A stretch of DNA of 64,000 nucleotides from Streptomyces sp. NRRL WC-3742 (GTDB taxonomy: Bacteria; Actinomycetota; Actinomycetes; Streptomycetales; Streptomycetaceae), in the NCBI RefSeq assembly GCF_000720635.1, contig NZ_JOCF01000007.1:1-64000 (forward strand). Reading direction: 5' to 3'. Within the stretch, counting starts at the first letter, position 1. Each line of letters begins with the position of its first letter. This document shows positions 40,060-48,457 of the stretch, piece by piece. The position numbers and the translations under genes were made by a program. The notes beneath the pieces are model-generated. The model saw nothing but the letters and a program-made list of their open reading frames with translations, searched no databases and was not told where the DNA came from.

Positions 40060-41078
40060 CAGCTCGCCTCCCAGGGGGTCGGGACCTCGAGGGGGATCAG
40101 CCCCTGCTCCTTGAGGTCGGCCCAGAGGGCGTCCGGGACGCGGTGGTCGAGCATGGCGGCGGCGTCCCGGACCTCGGCGGCGCTGCGGGTGCCGACCAGC
40201 ACGCTCGCCACGGCGGGGTGCCCGAACGGGAAGCGCAGGGCGGCGGCGCGCAGCGGCACCCCGTGCTCCTCGCAGACGGCCTTGAGGTCCAGGGCGCGGG
40301 TGAGCAGTTCCTCGGGCGCGGCGGCGTAGTCGAAGGTGGCGCCGGGGCGCGGGTCGGCGAGCAGACCGGAGTTGAAGACCCCGCCGACCACGACGGCGAC
40401 CTTGCGTTCCTCGGCCAGCGGCAGCAGTTCGGCGAGCCCGCGCTGGTCGAGCAGGCTGTAGCGGCCCGCCAGCAGGACGGCGTCGAGGTCGGTGTCGCGG
40501 ACGAAGCGGGCGGGCAGCTCGGCCTGGTTCATGCCGATGCCGATCGCCCCGACGACCCCCTCCGCCCGCAGGCGTTCCAGCTCGGGGTACGCCTCCTCGA
40601 GGGCCTGCTCCGCGTGGTCGTCGGGATCGTGGAGGTAGGCGATGTCGATGCGGTCCAGGCCCAGCCGCCCAAGGCTGTCCTCGATCGAGCGGCGCACGCC
40701 TTCGGCGCTGAAGTCCCAGCGGCGCCGGTGGGTGGCGGGGACGGCGAAGCCGTCGGCGAGGTCGTCGGCGAGGTCGTCGGCGAGGTCGTCCCCGAAGGTG
40801 GGGACGGGGTCGAGGAGGCGGCCGACCTTGGTGGACAGGACGTACTCGTCCCTGGGGCGATGGCGCAGGGCCTGTCCGAGCCGGCGCTCGGACAGGCCCA
40901 GGCCGTAGTGCGGGGCGGTGTCGAAGTACCGCACACCGCAGTCCCAGGCCGCGTCGAGGGCCTCGGCGGCCTGCTCGTCGCTCAACGGGGTGAACAGGTT
41001 GCCGATGCCCGCCGCGCCGAAGGCGAACTCGCTGACCCGGAGCGGGCCGCGTCCGAGCCTGTTCCGGCGCAGGGTCAT
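40059..41078 (-). CDS. Aldo/keto reductase, probable L-fucose 1-dehydrogenase
   Basis: A 339-residue aldo/keto reductase of the D-threo-aldose / L-fucose dehydrogenase type. The catalytic tetrad is visible: Asp and Tyr in YFDTAPHYGLG, Lys in LSTKVGRLL, His in IAYLHDPDDH. It would oxidise L-fucose to L-fucono-1,5-lactone with NAD(P). A 12-bp tandem repeat encodes DDLADDLADDLADG in the loop after the barrel strand that carries the Lys, a lineage-specific expansion. ATG 41078 overlaps the SDR stop by four bases. Confidence 0.82.
   Translation of the reverse strand: MTLRRNRLGRGPLRVSEFAFGAAGIGNLFTPLSDEQAAEALDAAWDCGVRYFDTAPHYGLGLSERRLGQALRHRPRDEYVLSTKVGRLLDPVPTFGDDLADDLADDLADGFAVPATHRRRWDFSAEGVRRSIEDSLGRLGLDRIDIAYLHDPDDHAEQALEEAYPELERLRAEGVVGAIGIGMNQAELPARFVRDTDLDAVLLAGRYSLLDQRGLAELLPLAEERKVAVVVGGVFNSGLLADPRPGATFDYAAAPEELLTRALDLKAVCEEHGVPLRAAALRFPFGHPAVASVLVGTRSAAEVRDAAAMLDHRVPDALWADLKEQGLIPLEVPTPWEAS
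40751..40786. repeat. Three tandem copies of a 12-bp repeat inside the aldo/keto reductase gene
   Basis: CGTCGGCGAGGT repeats three times (40751-40762, 40763-40774, 40775-40786). Each unit adds four residues (D-D-L-A) in frame, so copy-number change would lengthen or shorten an acidic loop without breaking the protein. Confidence 0.85.
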
Positions 41079-41836
41079 GGCGTCGGCTCCGGTCGCAGGC
41101 GCAGCCCCGCCATGCCGCCGTCGACCGCCAGGGCGGTGCCGGTGGTGCTGCCGGCTGCGGGGGAGGCCAGGTAGGCGATGGCGGCGGCGACCTCCGCGGC
41201 GGCGACCAGGCGGCCGGTGGGCTGGCGGGCGTTGAGCGCGGCGCGCTCGGCGGCCGGGTCGTCGGCGGCGTCGAGCAGCCGTCCGACCCAGGGGGTGTCC
41301 ACGGTGCCGGGGTTGACGCAGTTGACGCGGATGCCCTCGCGGACGTGGTCGGCGGCCATGGCCAGGGTGAGGGAGAGGACGGCGCCCTTGCTGGCGGAGT
41401 AGAGCGCGCGCTGCGGCAGGCCGGCGGTGGCGGCGATGGAGCAGGTGTTGACCACCGAGGCGTGGGCGGAGCGCCGCAGGTACGGGAGGGCGGCGCGGGT
41501 GGTGCGGACGATGCCGAGGACGTTGACGTCCAGGACGCGGTGCCACTGCTCGTCCGGGTTGTCCTCGACCGTCCCGGCGGCCCCGATACCGGCGTTGTTG
41601 ACGAGGATGTCGATCCCGCCGAGCGCCTCGGCCGCCCTCTGAACGGCCGCGCGGACGGACAGGTCGTCGGCGACGTCGGCGGCGAAGCCGTGCAGCGGCG
41701 CGTGTGCGCCCTTGGGGTCGAGGTCGAGGACGGCGACCTCCGCTCCGCGCTCGCTGAGCAACTGGGCGGTGGCGAGCCCGATTCCGGAGGCGCCGCCGGT
41801 GACCAGGGCGGTGAGCCCGTCGAGGTCGGTCGTCAT
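41075..41836 (-). CDS. SDR-family 2-keto-3-deoxy-L-fuconate dehydrogenase (probable)
   Basis: A 253-residue classical short-chain dehydrogenase: [12 protein letters not shown] cofactor loop, NNAGIG, catalytic Ser in NTCSIAATA and YSASK. It would oxidise 2-keto-3-deoxy-L-fuconate at C4 to the 2,4-diketo acid. GGAGGA precedes ATG 41836, which overlaps the dehydratase stop by four bases. Family membership is certain; substrate is taken from its place between FucD and the FAH-type hydrolase. Confidence 0.83.
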   Translation of the reverse strand: MTTDLDGLTALVTGGASGIGLATAQLLSERGAEVAVLDLDPKGAHAPLHGFAADVADDLSVRAAVQRAAEALGGIDILVNNAGIGAAGTVEDNPDEQWHRVLDVNVLGIVRTTRAALPYLRRSAHASVVNTCSIAATAGLPQRALYSASKGAVLSLTLAMAADHVREGIRVNCVNPGTVDTPWVGRLLDAADDPAAERAALNARQPTGRLVAAAEVAAAIAYLASPAAGSTTGTALAVDGGMAGLRLRPEPTP

Positions 41837-43185
41837 GCGTCCTCCTCCGTGCCGGAGCCGGCCAGGTCGGCCGCCCAGAACGTTCCGTCGGGGTAGATGT
41901 AGGTGTCGATGGTGCTCTGGTGCATGGCGGCGGAGAAGCCGGGCGCGGTGGGGGCACGGTAGTGGCCGTCGGTGATCACCACCGGGTCGAGGAAGTGCTC
42001 GTGGAGGTGGTCGACGAACTCGATGACGCGGTCCTCGGTGGTGCCGGTGAGGGCGACGTAGTCGAACATGGACAGGTGCTGGACGAGTTCGCACAGGCCC
42101 ACGCCGCCGGCGTGCGGGCAGACCGGGACGCCGAACTTGGCGGCGAGCAGCAGGATGGCGAGGTTCTCGTTGACGCCGGCGACCCGGGCGGAGTCGAGCT
42201 GGAGGATGTCGATGGCGTCGGCCTGGAGCAGCTGCTTGAAGACGATGCGGTTCTGGACGTGTTCGCCGGTGGCGACCTTCACGGGGCTGACCCCGCGCCG
42301 GATCGTGGCGTGTCCGAGCACGTCGTCGGGGCTGGTGGGTTCCTCGATCCAGTACGGGTCGAACTCCGAGAGCGCCGTGGTCCATTCGACGGCCTCGGCG
42401 ACGTTCCAGCGCTGGTTGGCGTCGATGGCCATCCGGATGTCGGGCCCGACGGCTGCGCGGGCGGCCCGGCAGCGGCGGATGTCGTCGGCGAGGTCGGCGC
42501 CGACCTTGAGCTTGATCTGGGTGAAGCCGTCGGCGACGGCCTCGCGGGCGAGGCGGGTGAGCTTCTCGTCGGAGTAGCCGAGCCAGCCGGGGGAGGTGGT
42601 GTAGGCGGGGTAGCCCCGGCGCAGGAGTTCGGCGGCGCGCCCGGTGGCGCCCTGCTTGCCCTTGGTCAGCAGGTCGAGGGCTTCGTCGGGCGTCAGCGCG
42701 TCGGCGATGTAGCGGAAGTCGATCTGGGAGACGAGCCAGGCGGGGTCGGCGTCGGCGAGCAGCTGCCACAGCGGCTTGCCCTCCTGCTTGGCGGCGAGGT
42801 CCCAGACGGCGTTGACGACGGCGCCGACGGCCATGTGCATCACGCCCTTCTCCGGGCCCAGCCAGCGCAGTTGGCTGTCGCCGATCAGGTCACGGTACAG
42901 CGAGCCGGGGTCGGCGCACAGCTCGGCGACCGTACGTCCGACGACGTGGTCGCGCAGCGCGTCGATGGCGGCGACCTGGACGTCGTTGCCGCGCCCGATG
43001 GTGAAGGTGAAGCCGTGGCCCTCGTGACCGCGCTCGCGTCCGTCCTGGGAGGTCCGCAGGACGACGTAGGCGGCGGAGTAGTCGGGGTCGGGGTTCATCG
43101 CGTCGGACCCGTCCAGCTCCCGCGAGGTCGGGAAGCGGACGTCGTAGGTGTCGACGGCGGTGATGCGTGCTGCGGTTGCGGACAA
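41833..43185 (-). CDS. fucD: L-fuconate dehydratase (enolase superfamily)
   Basis: A 450-residue mandelate-racemase-group enolase-superfamily enzyme that converts L-fuconate to 2-keto-3-deoxy-L-fuconate. The catalytic set is complete: Lys225 and Lys227 in IKLKVG, Asp255 with Asn257 in AIDANQRW, Glu281 in [10 protein letters not shown], Glu308 in TGEHVQNR and His358 in CPHAGGVG. The FucD-specific N-terminus ([20 protein letters not shown]) is clear. TTG 43185 is preferred because AGAGG lies eight bases upstream; a GTG at 43200 would instead give the GTGA overlap seen elsewhere in the operon and add five residues. Confidence 0.9.
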   Translation of the reverse strand: MSATAARITAVDTYDVRFPTSRELDGSDAMNPDPDYSAAYVVLRTSQDGRERGHEGHGFTFTIGRGNDVQVAAIDALRDHVVGRTVAELCADPGSLYRDLIGDSQLRWLGPEKGVMHMAVGAVVNAVWDLAAKQEGKPLWQLLADADPAWLVSQIDFRYIADALTPDEALDLLTKGKQGATGRAAELLRRGYPAYTTSPGWLGYSDEKLTRLAREAVADGFTQIKLKVGADLADDIRRCRAARAAVGPDIRMAIDANQRWNVAEAVEWTTALSEFDPYWIEEPTSPDDVLGHATIRRGVSPVKVATGEHVQNRIVFKQLLQADAIDILQLDSARVAGVNENLAILLLAAKFGVPVCPHAGGVGLCELVQHLSMFDYVALTGTTEDRVIEFVDHLHEHFLDPVVITDGHYRAPTAPGFSAAMHQSTIDTYIYPDGTFWAADLAGSGTEEDA

Positions 43186-43196
43186 GGGGGTGCCTC

Positions 43197-44048
43197 TCAC
43201 GCGTTGCGGAAGGTCTGGCGCTGGGTGCCGAGGCCGTCGATGGACAGCTCGACGGTGTCTCCGTCGCGCAGGTAGGGGTTGCCGGGCAGTCCCAGGGCCA
43301 CACCGGCCGGGGTGCCGGTGTTGATGACGTCGCCGGGGCGCAGCACCATGTACTGGCTCAGGTACCGGACGAGGTACGCGACGTCGAAGACCATGTTCTT
43401 GGTGTGGCCGCTCTGGCGGGTCTCGCTGTTGACGGCAAGGCGCAGGGCGAGGTCCTGCGGGTCGCCCGCCTCGTCCGGGGTGACCAGCCAGGGGCCCAGC
43501 GGGTTGAAGCTCTCGCAGGACTTGCCCAGGTCCCACTGGCCGGAGAACTCCAGCTGGAACTCCCGCTCGGAGACGTCGTTGCTGATCGCGTAGCCCGCGA
43601 CGCACTCCCGCGCCGCCTCCGCGTCGGCGAGGTAGCGGGCCTCGCGGCCGATGACGACGGCGAGTTCCACCTCCCAGTCGGTCTTCACCGACCCGCGGGG
43701 GATCAGCACCTGGTCGTACGGGCCCACCACGGTGGACGGGTCCTTCATGAAGACCACCGGGCGCTCGGGGACGGCGGCCCCGGTCTCCTCGGCGTGGTCG
43801 CGGTAGTTGAGGCCGATGCAGACCACCTTGCCCGGGCGGGCGACGGGAGGGCCGATCCGCTGGTCGGCCGGGTCGATGGTCGGCAGGGTGCCCGCGGCCA
43901 GTGCGTCCCGGACCCGGTCGATCCCGTCCGAGGCGAGGAAGGGCCCGTCGATGTCGGCGGTCAGGCCCGAGAGGGAGTAGGTGCACCCGTCCTCGCCGAG
44001 GACGGCCGGGATTTCCGCCCCCGGAGCCCCCATACGCAGTAGCTTCAT
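43197..44048 (-). CDS. FAH-family 2,4-diketo-3-deoxy-L-fuconate hydrolase (probable)
   Basis: A 283-residue fumarylacetoacetate-hydrolase-family enzyme. [41 protein letters not shown] and [13 protein letters not shown] carry the metal-binding acids and catalytic His. In the oxidative L-fucose pathway this hydrolase splits 2,4-diketo-3-deoxy-L-fuconate to pyruvate and L-lactate. It is the first gene of the operon; AGGAGA precedes ATG 44048, and operator motifs start 51 bases upstream. Confidence 0.87.
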   Translation of the reverse strand: MKLLRMGAPGAEIPAVLGEDGCTYSLSGLTADIDGPFLASDGIDRVRDALAAGTLPTIDPADQRIGPPVARPGKVVCIGLNYRDHAEETGAAVPERPVVFMKDPSTVVGPYDQVLIPRGSVKTDWEVELAVVIGREARYLADAEAARECVAGYAISNDVSEREFQLEFSGQWDLGKSCESFNPLGPWLVTPDEAGDPQDLALRLAVNSETRQSGHTKNMVFDVAYLVRYLSQYMVLRPGDVINTGTPAGVALGLPGNPYLRDGDTVELSIDGLGTQRQTFRNA

Positions 44049-44098
44049 GCGGTGTCTCCTGTCGTAGTTCCGGAGGTCGTGGCCCTCCGCCGGCAACA

Positions 44099-44107
44099 CA
44101 TCGGATG
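44099..44107. promoter_or_regulatory. GntR-type operator motif upstream of the fucose operon
   Basis: CATCGGATG within ACACATCGGATGATT, 51 bases before the first gene of the minus-strand fucose operon. Confidence 0.55.
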
Positions 44108-44157
44108 ATTCTGCCGTGCCCTGACCATACGAGCCAGGGCACTTCATCGCAAGAAGT

Positions 44158-44168
44158 CATCGGATGTC
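44158..44168. promoter_or_regulatory. GntR-type operator in the divergent fucose region
   Basis: CATCGGATGTC, preceded by GT, matches 12 of 13 bases of the palindrome. It is 59 bases from the neighbouring site, close to a whole number of helical turns. Confidence 0.6.
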
Positions 44169-44251
44169 TTGGGACATCTTTGGATCTCTGCCGTCCTCGC
44201 TCGGTGGATCGCCTTGTTGCGTGTACGGGTCGGAACGAGGCGTAACACTTC

Positions 44252-44281
44252 TTGACAATGCAGGTTGGACACCTGGATGTT
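44252..44281 (+). promoter_or_regulatory. Promoter of the fucose-importer operon
   Basis: TTGACA (44252-44257), an 18-base spacer and GATGTT (44276-44281) give a vegetative-type promoter reading towards the binding-protein gene. An operator motif (44294-44304) covers the expected start point. Confidence 0.5.
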
Positions 44282-44293
44282 ACGAATGGGAAT

Positions 44294-44304
44294 CATCCGA
44301 GGTC
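44294..44304. promoter_or_regulatory. GntR-type operator over the importer transcription start
   Basis: CATCCGAGGTC differs from the palindrome half by one base and sits about 13 bases after the -10 element, a repressing position. Confidence 0.5.
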
Positions 44305-44354
44305 TTCTCTTGTCAGCCTGATGGCGCCCTCGTAAAGTCCTCACTACCGCAATC

Positions 44355-44363
44355 CATCCGATG
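44355..44363. promoter_or_regulatory. GntR-type operator motif, importer leader
   Basis: CATCCGATG, fourth copy in the 535-base divergent region and about 230 bases before the binding-protein start. Confidence 0.5.
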
Positions 44364-44408
44364 ACTGCGGAGGCGTGATCCGTTCCCCCGTCGCGGGCCC
44401 GCCGGACC

Positions 44409-44459
44409 GGGGAATCGGCCTCCCTCCCGGATGAGGGCCGGGAGGGAGGCCGATTCCCC
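44409..44459 (+). promoter_or_regulatory. 22-bp perfect hairpin in the importer mRNA leader
   Basis: A perfect 22-bp inverted repeat (44409-44430 with 44438-44459, stem start GGGGAATCGGCC) with a 7-base loop lies between the apparent promoter and the binding-protein gene. It is strong enough to stop transcription, so it may be an attenuator; alternatively it protects the 5' end of the mRNA. No promoter is evident downstream of it. Confidence 0.6.
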
Positions 44460-44583
44460 CCTCACTCTGCTCCCTCTGCTCCGCCACCCCGCGGGGACGA
44501 GCCGCTCGGCTCCCCCGCGCCGGACCGAACCGCTTCCCGCCAGTCCCGAGGAAGCCGGCATCCCAGCCAAGGAGATCAGCACC

Positions 44584-45639
44584 ATGAAGCCTCGCTCCTC
44601 CAGAATCGCGGCCACCGCCGCCGCCGTGGTCGTCCTGGCGGGGGCCGCCACGGCCTGCAACCGTGGCAGCGACTCGGCCTCCTCGTCCTCCTCCGGTGGC
44701 GGAAAGGCGGCGATCGGCATCGACCTGCCCCGTGCGGACTCCGACTTCTGGAACTCCTACGCGCAGTACGTCAAGAAGGACGCCTCCTCCCAGGGCCTGA
44801 ACACCCTGCCGGTCAGCAACTCGCAGAACGACGTGACCAAGCTGGTCGCCAACGTCCAGGTCTTCCAGAACACCGGGGCCAAGGCCGTGGTCATGGCCCC
44901 CCAGGACACCGGTGCCATCGCCTCCACCCTCGAACAGCTCTCCGGCAAGAAGATCCCGGTGGTCAGCGTCGACACCCGCCCCGACAAGGGCAACGTCTAC
45001 ATGGTCGTCCGCGCCGACAACAAGGCGTACGGCACCAAGGCGTGCGAGTTCCTCGGCAAGCAGCTCGGCGGCAAGGGCAAGGTCGCCGAACTCCAGGGCG
45101 CGCTGAGCTCCATCAACGGCCGCGACCGCTCCGAGGCGTTCGCTGCCTGCATGAAGGAGAAGTTCCCCGACATCCAGGTGATCGAGCTGGCCACGGAGTG
45201 GAAGGGGGACGTCGCCTCCGCGAAGCTCCAGTCCACGCTGGCCGCCAACGCCGACCTGGGCGGCATCTACATGCAGGCCGGCGGCGTCTTCCTCCAGCCC
45301 ACCATCGCCCTGCTCCAGCAGAAGGGCCTGCTCAAGCCGGCTGGCCAGCCGGGCCACATCGCCATCGTCTCCAACGACGGCATCCCGCAGGAGTTCGACG
45401 CGATCCGCAAGGGCGACATCGACGCCACCATCTCCCAGCCCGCCGACCTGTACGCCAAGTACGCGCTCTTCTACGCGCAGGCCGGCGCCGAGGGCAAGAC
45501 GTTCCAGCCCGGCGCCACCGACCACCAGTCCACGATCATCCAGCTGCCCAACGGCCTGGAGGACCAGCTGCCCGCGCCGCTGGTCACCAAGGACAACGTC
45601 GACGACAAGAGCCTCTGGGGCAACAACGTCAGCAAGTAG
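44584..45639 (+). CDS. CUT2 sugar-binding lipoprotein, probable L-fucose importer
   Basis: A 351-residue type-I periplasmic-binding-protein fold of the ribose-binder class. The lipobox LAGAATACNRG places the lipid cysteine at about residue 25, then a Ser/Gly linker. Domain elements are AIGIDLPRADSDFWNSYAQY, AKAVVMAPQDTGAI, GKVAELQGALSS and AIVSNDGIPQE. AAGGAG precedes ATG 44584. It heads the binding protein / ATPase / permease operon divergent from the fucose catabolic operon, which is the main reason to propose L-fucose as ligand. A close duplicate lies at 48458. Confidence 0.86.
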   Translation: MKPRSSRIAATAAAVVVLAGAATACNRGSDSASSSSSGGGKAAIGIDLPRADSDFWNSYAQYVKKDASSQGLNTLPVSNSQNDVTKLVANVQVFQNTGAKAVVMAPQDTGAIASTLEQLSGKKIPVVSVDTRPDKGNVYMVVRADNKAYGTKACEFLGKQLGGKGKVAELQGALSSINGRDRSEAFAACMKEKFPDIQVIELATEWKGDVASAKLQSTLAANADLGGIYMQAGGVFLQPTIALLQQKGLLKPAGQPGHIAIVSNDGIPQEFDAIRKGDIDATISQPADLYAKYALFYAQAGAEGKTFQPGATDHQSTIIQLPNGLEDQLPAPLVTKDNVDDKSLWGNNVSK

Positions 45640-45648
45640 TCCCCAGAG

Positions 45649-45685
45649 CCGTGAGTGGCGGCAGGCTGCTCGCCGCCACTCACGG
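45649..45685 (+). promoter_or_regulatory. Intercistronic hairpin between binding protein and ATPase genes
   Basis: CCGTGAGTGGCGGC (45649-45662) pairs perfectly with 45672-45685. Such hairpins after a binding-protein gene usually stabilise its mRNA or partly terminate transcription, giving more binding protein than ATPase. Confidence 0.6.
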
Positions 45686-45710
45686 AACCCCCAGCGGAAA
45701 GGACATCCCC

Positions 45711-47267
45711 ATGGCGGACCCCAGCCCCGTCCGGGGCCCGGTCGTCGAGGCCGACGGGATCAGCAAGCGCTTCGGCGCCACCGTCGCCCTGAGCGCCGCG
45801 CGCATCTCGGTCGAGCCCGGTGAGTCGCACGCCCTCGTGGGCCGCAACGGCGCGGGCAAGTCCACGCTCGTCTCGATCCTCACCGGACTGCAGACGCCCG
45901 ACACCGGCTCCCTGCGCTTCGACGGCGAACCGGCACCGGCTCCCGGTGACACCGACGCCTGGCGCTCGAGGGTCGCCTGCGTCTACCAGCGCTCCACGAT
46001 CATCCCCGCGCTCAGCGTGGCAGAGAATCTCTTCCTCGACCGGCAGAGCGCGGGCGCGCTGCGCCCGATCAGCTGGAAGCAACTGCGCCACCGAGCCGCA
46101 GAGTTGCTCGCCGAGTACGGCGTCGACGTCGACCCCACCGCGCGCGCCGAGGACCTCACCGTCGAGCAGCGCCAGTTCGTGGAGATCGCCCGGGCGCTGT
46201 CCTTCGGCGCCCGGTTCATCATCCTGGACGAGCCCACCGCCAAGCTCGACGCACGCGGCATCGAGAAGCTCTTCGAGAAGCTGCGCTCACTGCAGGAACA
46301 GGGTGTCGCCTTCCTGTTCATCTCGCACCACCTGCAGGAGGTCTACGAGCTCTGCACCACCGTGACGGTCTACCGCGACGCCCGGCACATCGTCACCGCC
46401 CCGGTCGTCAGGCTGGACCAGCAGGCGCTGGTGGAGGCGATGACCGGCGAGAGGGCGGGTGGCGCCGAGCCCGCGTGGTCGGTGAAGGGGAGAGCACGAT
46501 CGGACGGCGACCCGCTGCTGGACGTCTCCGGTCTCACCCTGGCCGGCGTCTACGAGGACTTCTCCCTGACCGCGCGCCCCGGAGAGGTCGTGGGGCTCGC
46601 CGGGGCGGCCGCGAGCGGCAACGTGCAGCTCGGCGAGACCCTCGCCGGCCTGCACAGGCCCGGCAGCGGCACGGTCACCGTCGCAGGGCGTCCGGTCCGG
46701 ACCGGACGGGTCCACGCCGCCCTCGCGGCCGGGATCGGGTTCGTCCCCGAGGACCGCCACGTCCAGGGCCTGGTGCCCCAGCGCAGTGTCGCCGAGAACG
46801 CGACCCTCACCGTCACCGACCAGCTCGGCCCCTACGGCACCGTGCTGCCCTCCCGTACCCGGGCGTTCGCCGAGCGGATGATCAAGGACCTGGACATCAA
46901 GACACCCGGGGCCTCCGCCCCGGTGTCGGCCCTGTCCGGCGGCAACCAGCAGAAGGTCGTCATCGCCCGGGCACTGGCCACCGCACCGCATGTCCTGGTC
47001 GCGATCCGCCCGACCAACGGCGTGGACATCAAGTCCAAGGAATCCCTGCTCGGCACCGTCCGCCAGGTCGCCGACGACGGCAAGGCCGCCCTGATCGTCT
47101 CCGACGAACTCGACGACCTGCGGGTCTGCGACCGCGTGCTGGCCATGTTCCACGGCCGCGTCGTCGCCGAGTTCGAGCACGGCTGGAACGACGAACAACT
47201 GGTCGCGGCCATGGAGGGCATGACCGGCCCGACCGATACGAAGGAACCCCATGACTCCCACCACTGA
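45711..47267 (+). CDS. CUT2 sugar ABC transporter ATPase (two fused nucleotide-binding domains, second degenerate)
   Basis: A 518-residue RbsA/MglA-type tandem ATPase. Domain 1 has Walker A GRNGAGKS (44-51), a signature LTVEQRQFVEIARAL and Walker B FIILDEPTAKL. Domain 2 keeps LSGGNQQKVVIARAL but its Walker A region is degenerate (LAGAAASGNVQLGE) and Walker B ends Ile432-Arg433-Pro434 where Asp-Glu-Pro is normal, so the catalytic Glu is lost. One active ATP site is therefore expected. ATG 45711 follows GGAAAGGA. It overlaps the permease gene by 17 bases. Confidence 0.9.
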   Translation: MADPSPVRGPVVEADGISKRFGATVALSAARISVEPGESHALVGRNGAGKSTLVSILTGLQTPDTGSLRFDGEPAPAPGDTDAWRSRVACVYQRSTIIPALSVAENLFLDRQSAGALRPISWKQLRHRAAELLAEYGVDVDPTARAEDLTVEQRQFVEIARALSFGARFIILDEPTAKLDARGIEKLFEKLRSLQEQGVAFLFISHHLQEVYELCTTVTVYRDARHIVTAPVVRLDQQALVEAMTGERAGGAEPAWSVKGRARSDGDPLLDVSGLTLAGVYEDFSLTARPGEVVGLAGAAASGNVQLGETLAGLHRPGSGTVTVAGRPVRTGRVHAALAAGIGFVPEDRHVQGLVPQRSVAENATLTVTDQLGPYGTVLPSRTRAFAERMIKDLDIKTPGASAPVSALSGGNQQKVVIARALATAPHVLVAIRPTNGVDIKSKESLLGTVRQVADDGKAALIVSDELDDLRVCDRVLAMFHGRVVAEFEHGWNDEQLVAAMEGMTGPTDTKEPHDSHH

Positions 47268-48273
47268 GGTCCCCGCCGCGGCGGTCGCCGCCCCCGCCGG
47301 GCGCCGCTTCGACCTCGCCCGCTACCGCGACCTGTCGCTCGTCCCGGTCCTGCTGGTCCTGGGCGTGATCGGATTCATCGTCTCCCCGGCCTTCCTGACC
47401 TCGGACAACCTCCTCGGCGTCGGCCAGCAGGCCACCGAACTGAGCCTGCTCGTCCTCGCCGAGGCGCTCATCCTCATCGCCGGCCGGATGGACCTGTCCC
47501 TCGAATCCACCATCGGCGTCGCCCCCGTGATCGCCGTCTGGCTCGTCCTGCCCGACCACGGCGCCCGCTTCAACGGCCTCGGCCTCTTCCCGGAGTGGAG
47601 CGCCATCCCGCTGTGCCTGCTGGTCGGCGCCCTCATCGGCGCGATCAACGGCTTCCTCATCCTCAAGCTGCGCCTCAACGGCTTCATCGTCACCCTCGGC
47701 GCGCTCACCCTGCTGCGCGGCCTCCAAGTCGCCGTCTCCCAGGGCCAGTCCATCGTCAACGTGCCCGACTCCTTCCGCTACCTCGGCAGCGCGAGCTGGC
47801 TCGGCGTCCCGGCCGCGATCTGGATCTGCGCCCTGCTGTTCCTGGCCGGCGGCAGCGCCCTCGCCTGGCTGCGGCACGGCCGCGCCCTCTACGCGATCGG
47901 CGGCAACGCGGAGGCCGCCCGGGCGGCCGGTATCCGCGTCGACCGGATCGTCTGGGCCGTACTGATCCTCGGCGGACTGCTCGCCGCCTTCGCCGGCATC
48001 CTCTACACCGGCCACTACGGCTCGATCTCTGCCGACCAGGGCAACGGCTGGATCTTCCAGGTCTTCGCCGCCACCGTCATCGGCGGCGTCAGCCTCAACG
48101 GCGGCCGGGGCACGCTCTTCGGCGCCCTCACCGGTGTCCTCACCCTCCAGCTCGTGGTCAACGTCATGACCCTCGCCGGAGTGCCACCCCTGTGGAACCA
48201 GTTCCTCAACGGCGCGATCATCATCATCGCGCTGATCATCTCCCGCTACGCCTCGGGAGAGAAGCAGGAGTGA
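47251..48273 (+). CDS. CUT2 sugar ABC transporter permease
   Basis: A 340-residue RbsC-type permease with about ten membrane segments; LILIAGRMDLSLESTIG and LNGFIVTLGALTLLRGL are the family-typical motifs, and ALYAIGGNAEAARAAGI is the cytoplasmic docking loop. It probably acts as a homodimer, since the operon encodes a single permease. A terminator hairpin follows at 48296-48351. Confidence 0.9.
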   Translation: MTPTTEVPAAAVAAPAGRRFDLARYRDLSLVPVLLVLGVIGFIVSPAFLTSDNLLGVGQQATELSLLVLAEALILIAGRMDLSLESTIGVAPVIAVWLVLPDHGARFNGLGLFPEWSAIPLCLLVGALIGAINGFLILKLRLNGFIVTLGALTLLRGLQVAVSQGQSIVNVPDSFRYLGSASWLGVPAAIWICALLFLAGGSALAWLRHGRALYAIGGNAEAARAAGIRVDRIVWAVLILGGLLAAFAGILYTGHYGSISADQGNGWIFQVFAATVIGGVSLNGGRGTLFGALTGVLTLQLVVNVMTLAGVPPLWNQFLNGAIIIIALIISRYASGEKQE

Positions 48274-48295
48274 CCGGTACCACCACCTGAAGCCG

Positions 48296-48351
48296 CCGGA
48301 GCGGCGCCACCAGTCCGTCGGGGAACCTGGTCGCGCTGCTCCGGCCCTTTT
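48296..48351 (+). terminator. Terminator after the fucose-type permease gene
   Basis: CCGGAGCGGCGCCACCAG (48296-48313) pairs at 16 of 18 positions with 48327-48344 and is followed by CCCTTTT. A second GC-rich hairpin follows at about 48362-48397. The next binding-protein gene is thus mostly insulated. Confidence 0.7.
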
Positions 48352-48457
48352 CGCTCCCCGGCCCCGGCCTGCCCGCTTCGGTGGCGGGCCGGGGCCTCGG
48401 ACCTCCGCCGTCTCCGCCACCCGGTGCGAGAACCCCACCCGAAGGACGGTCTGACGA

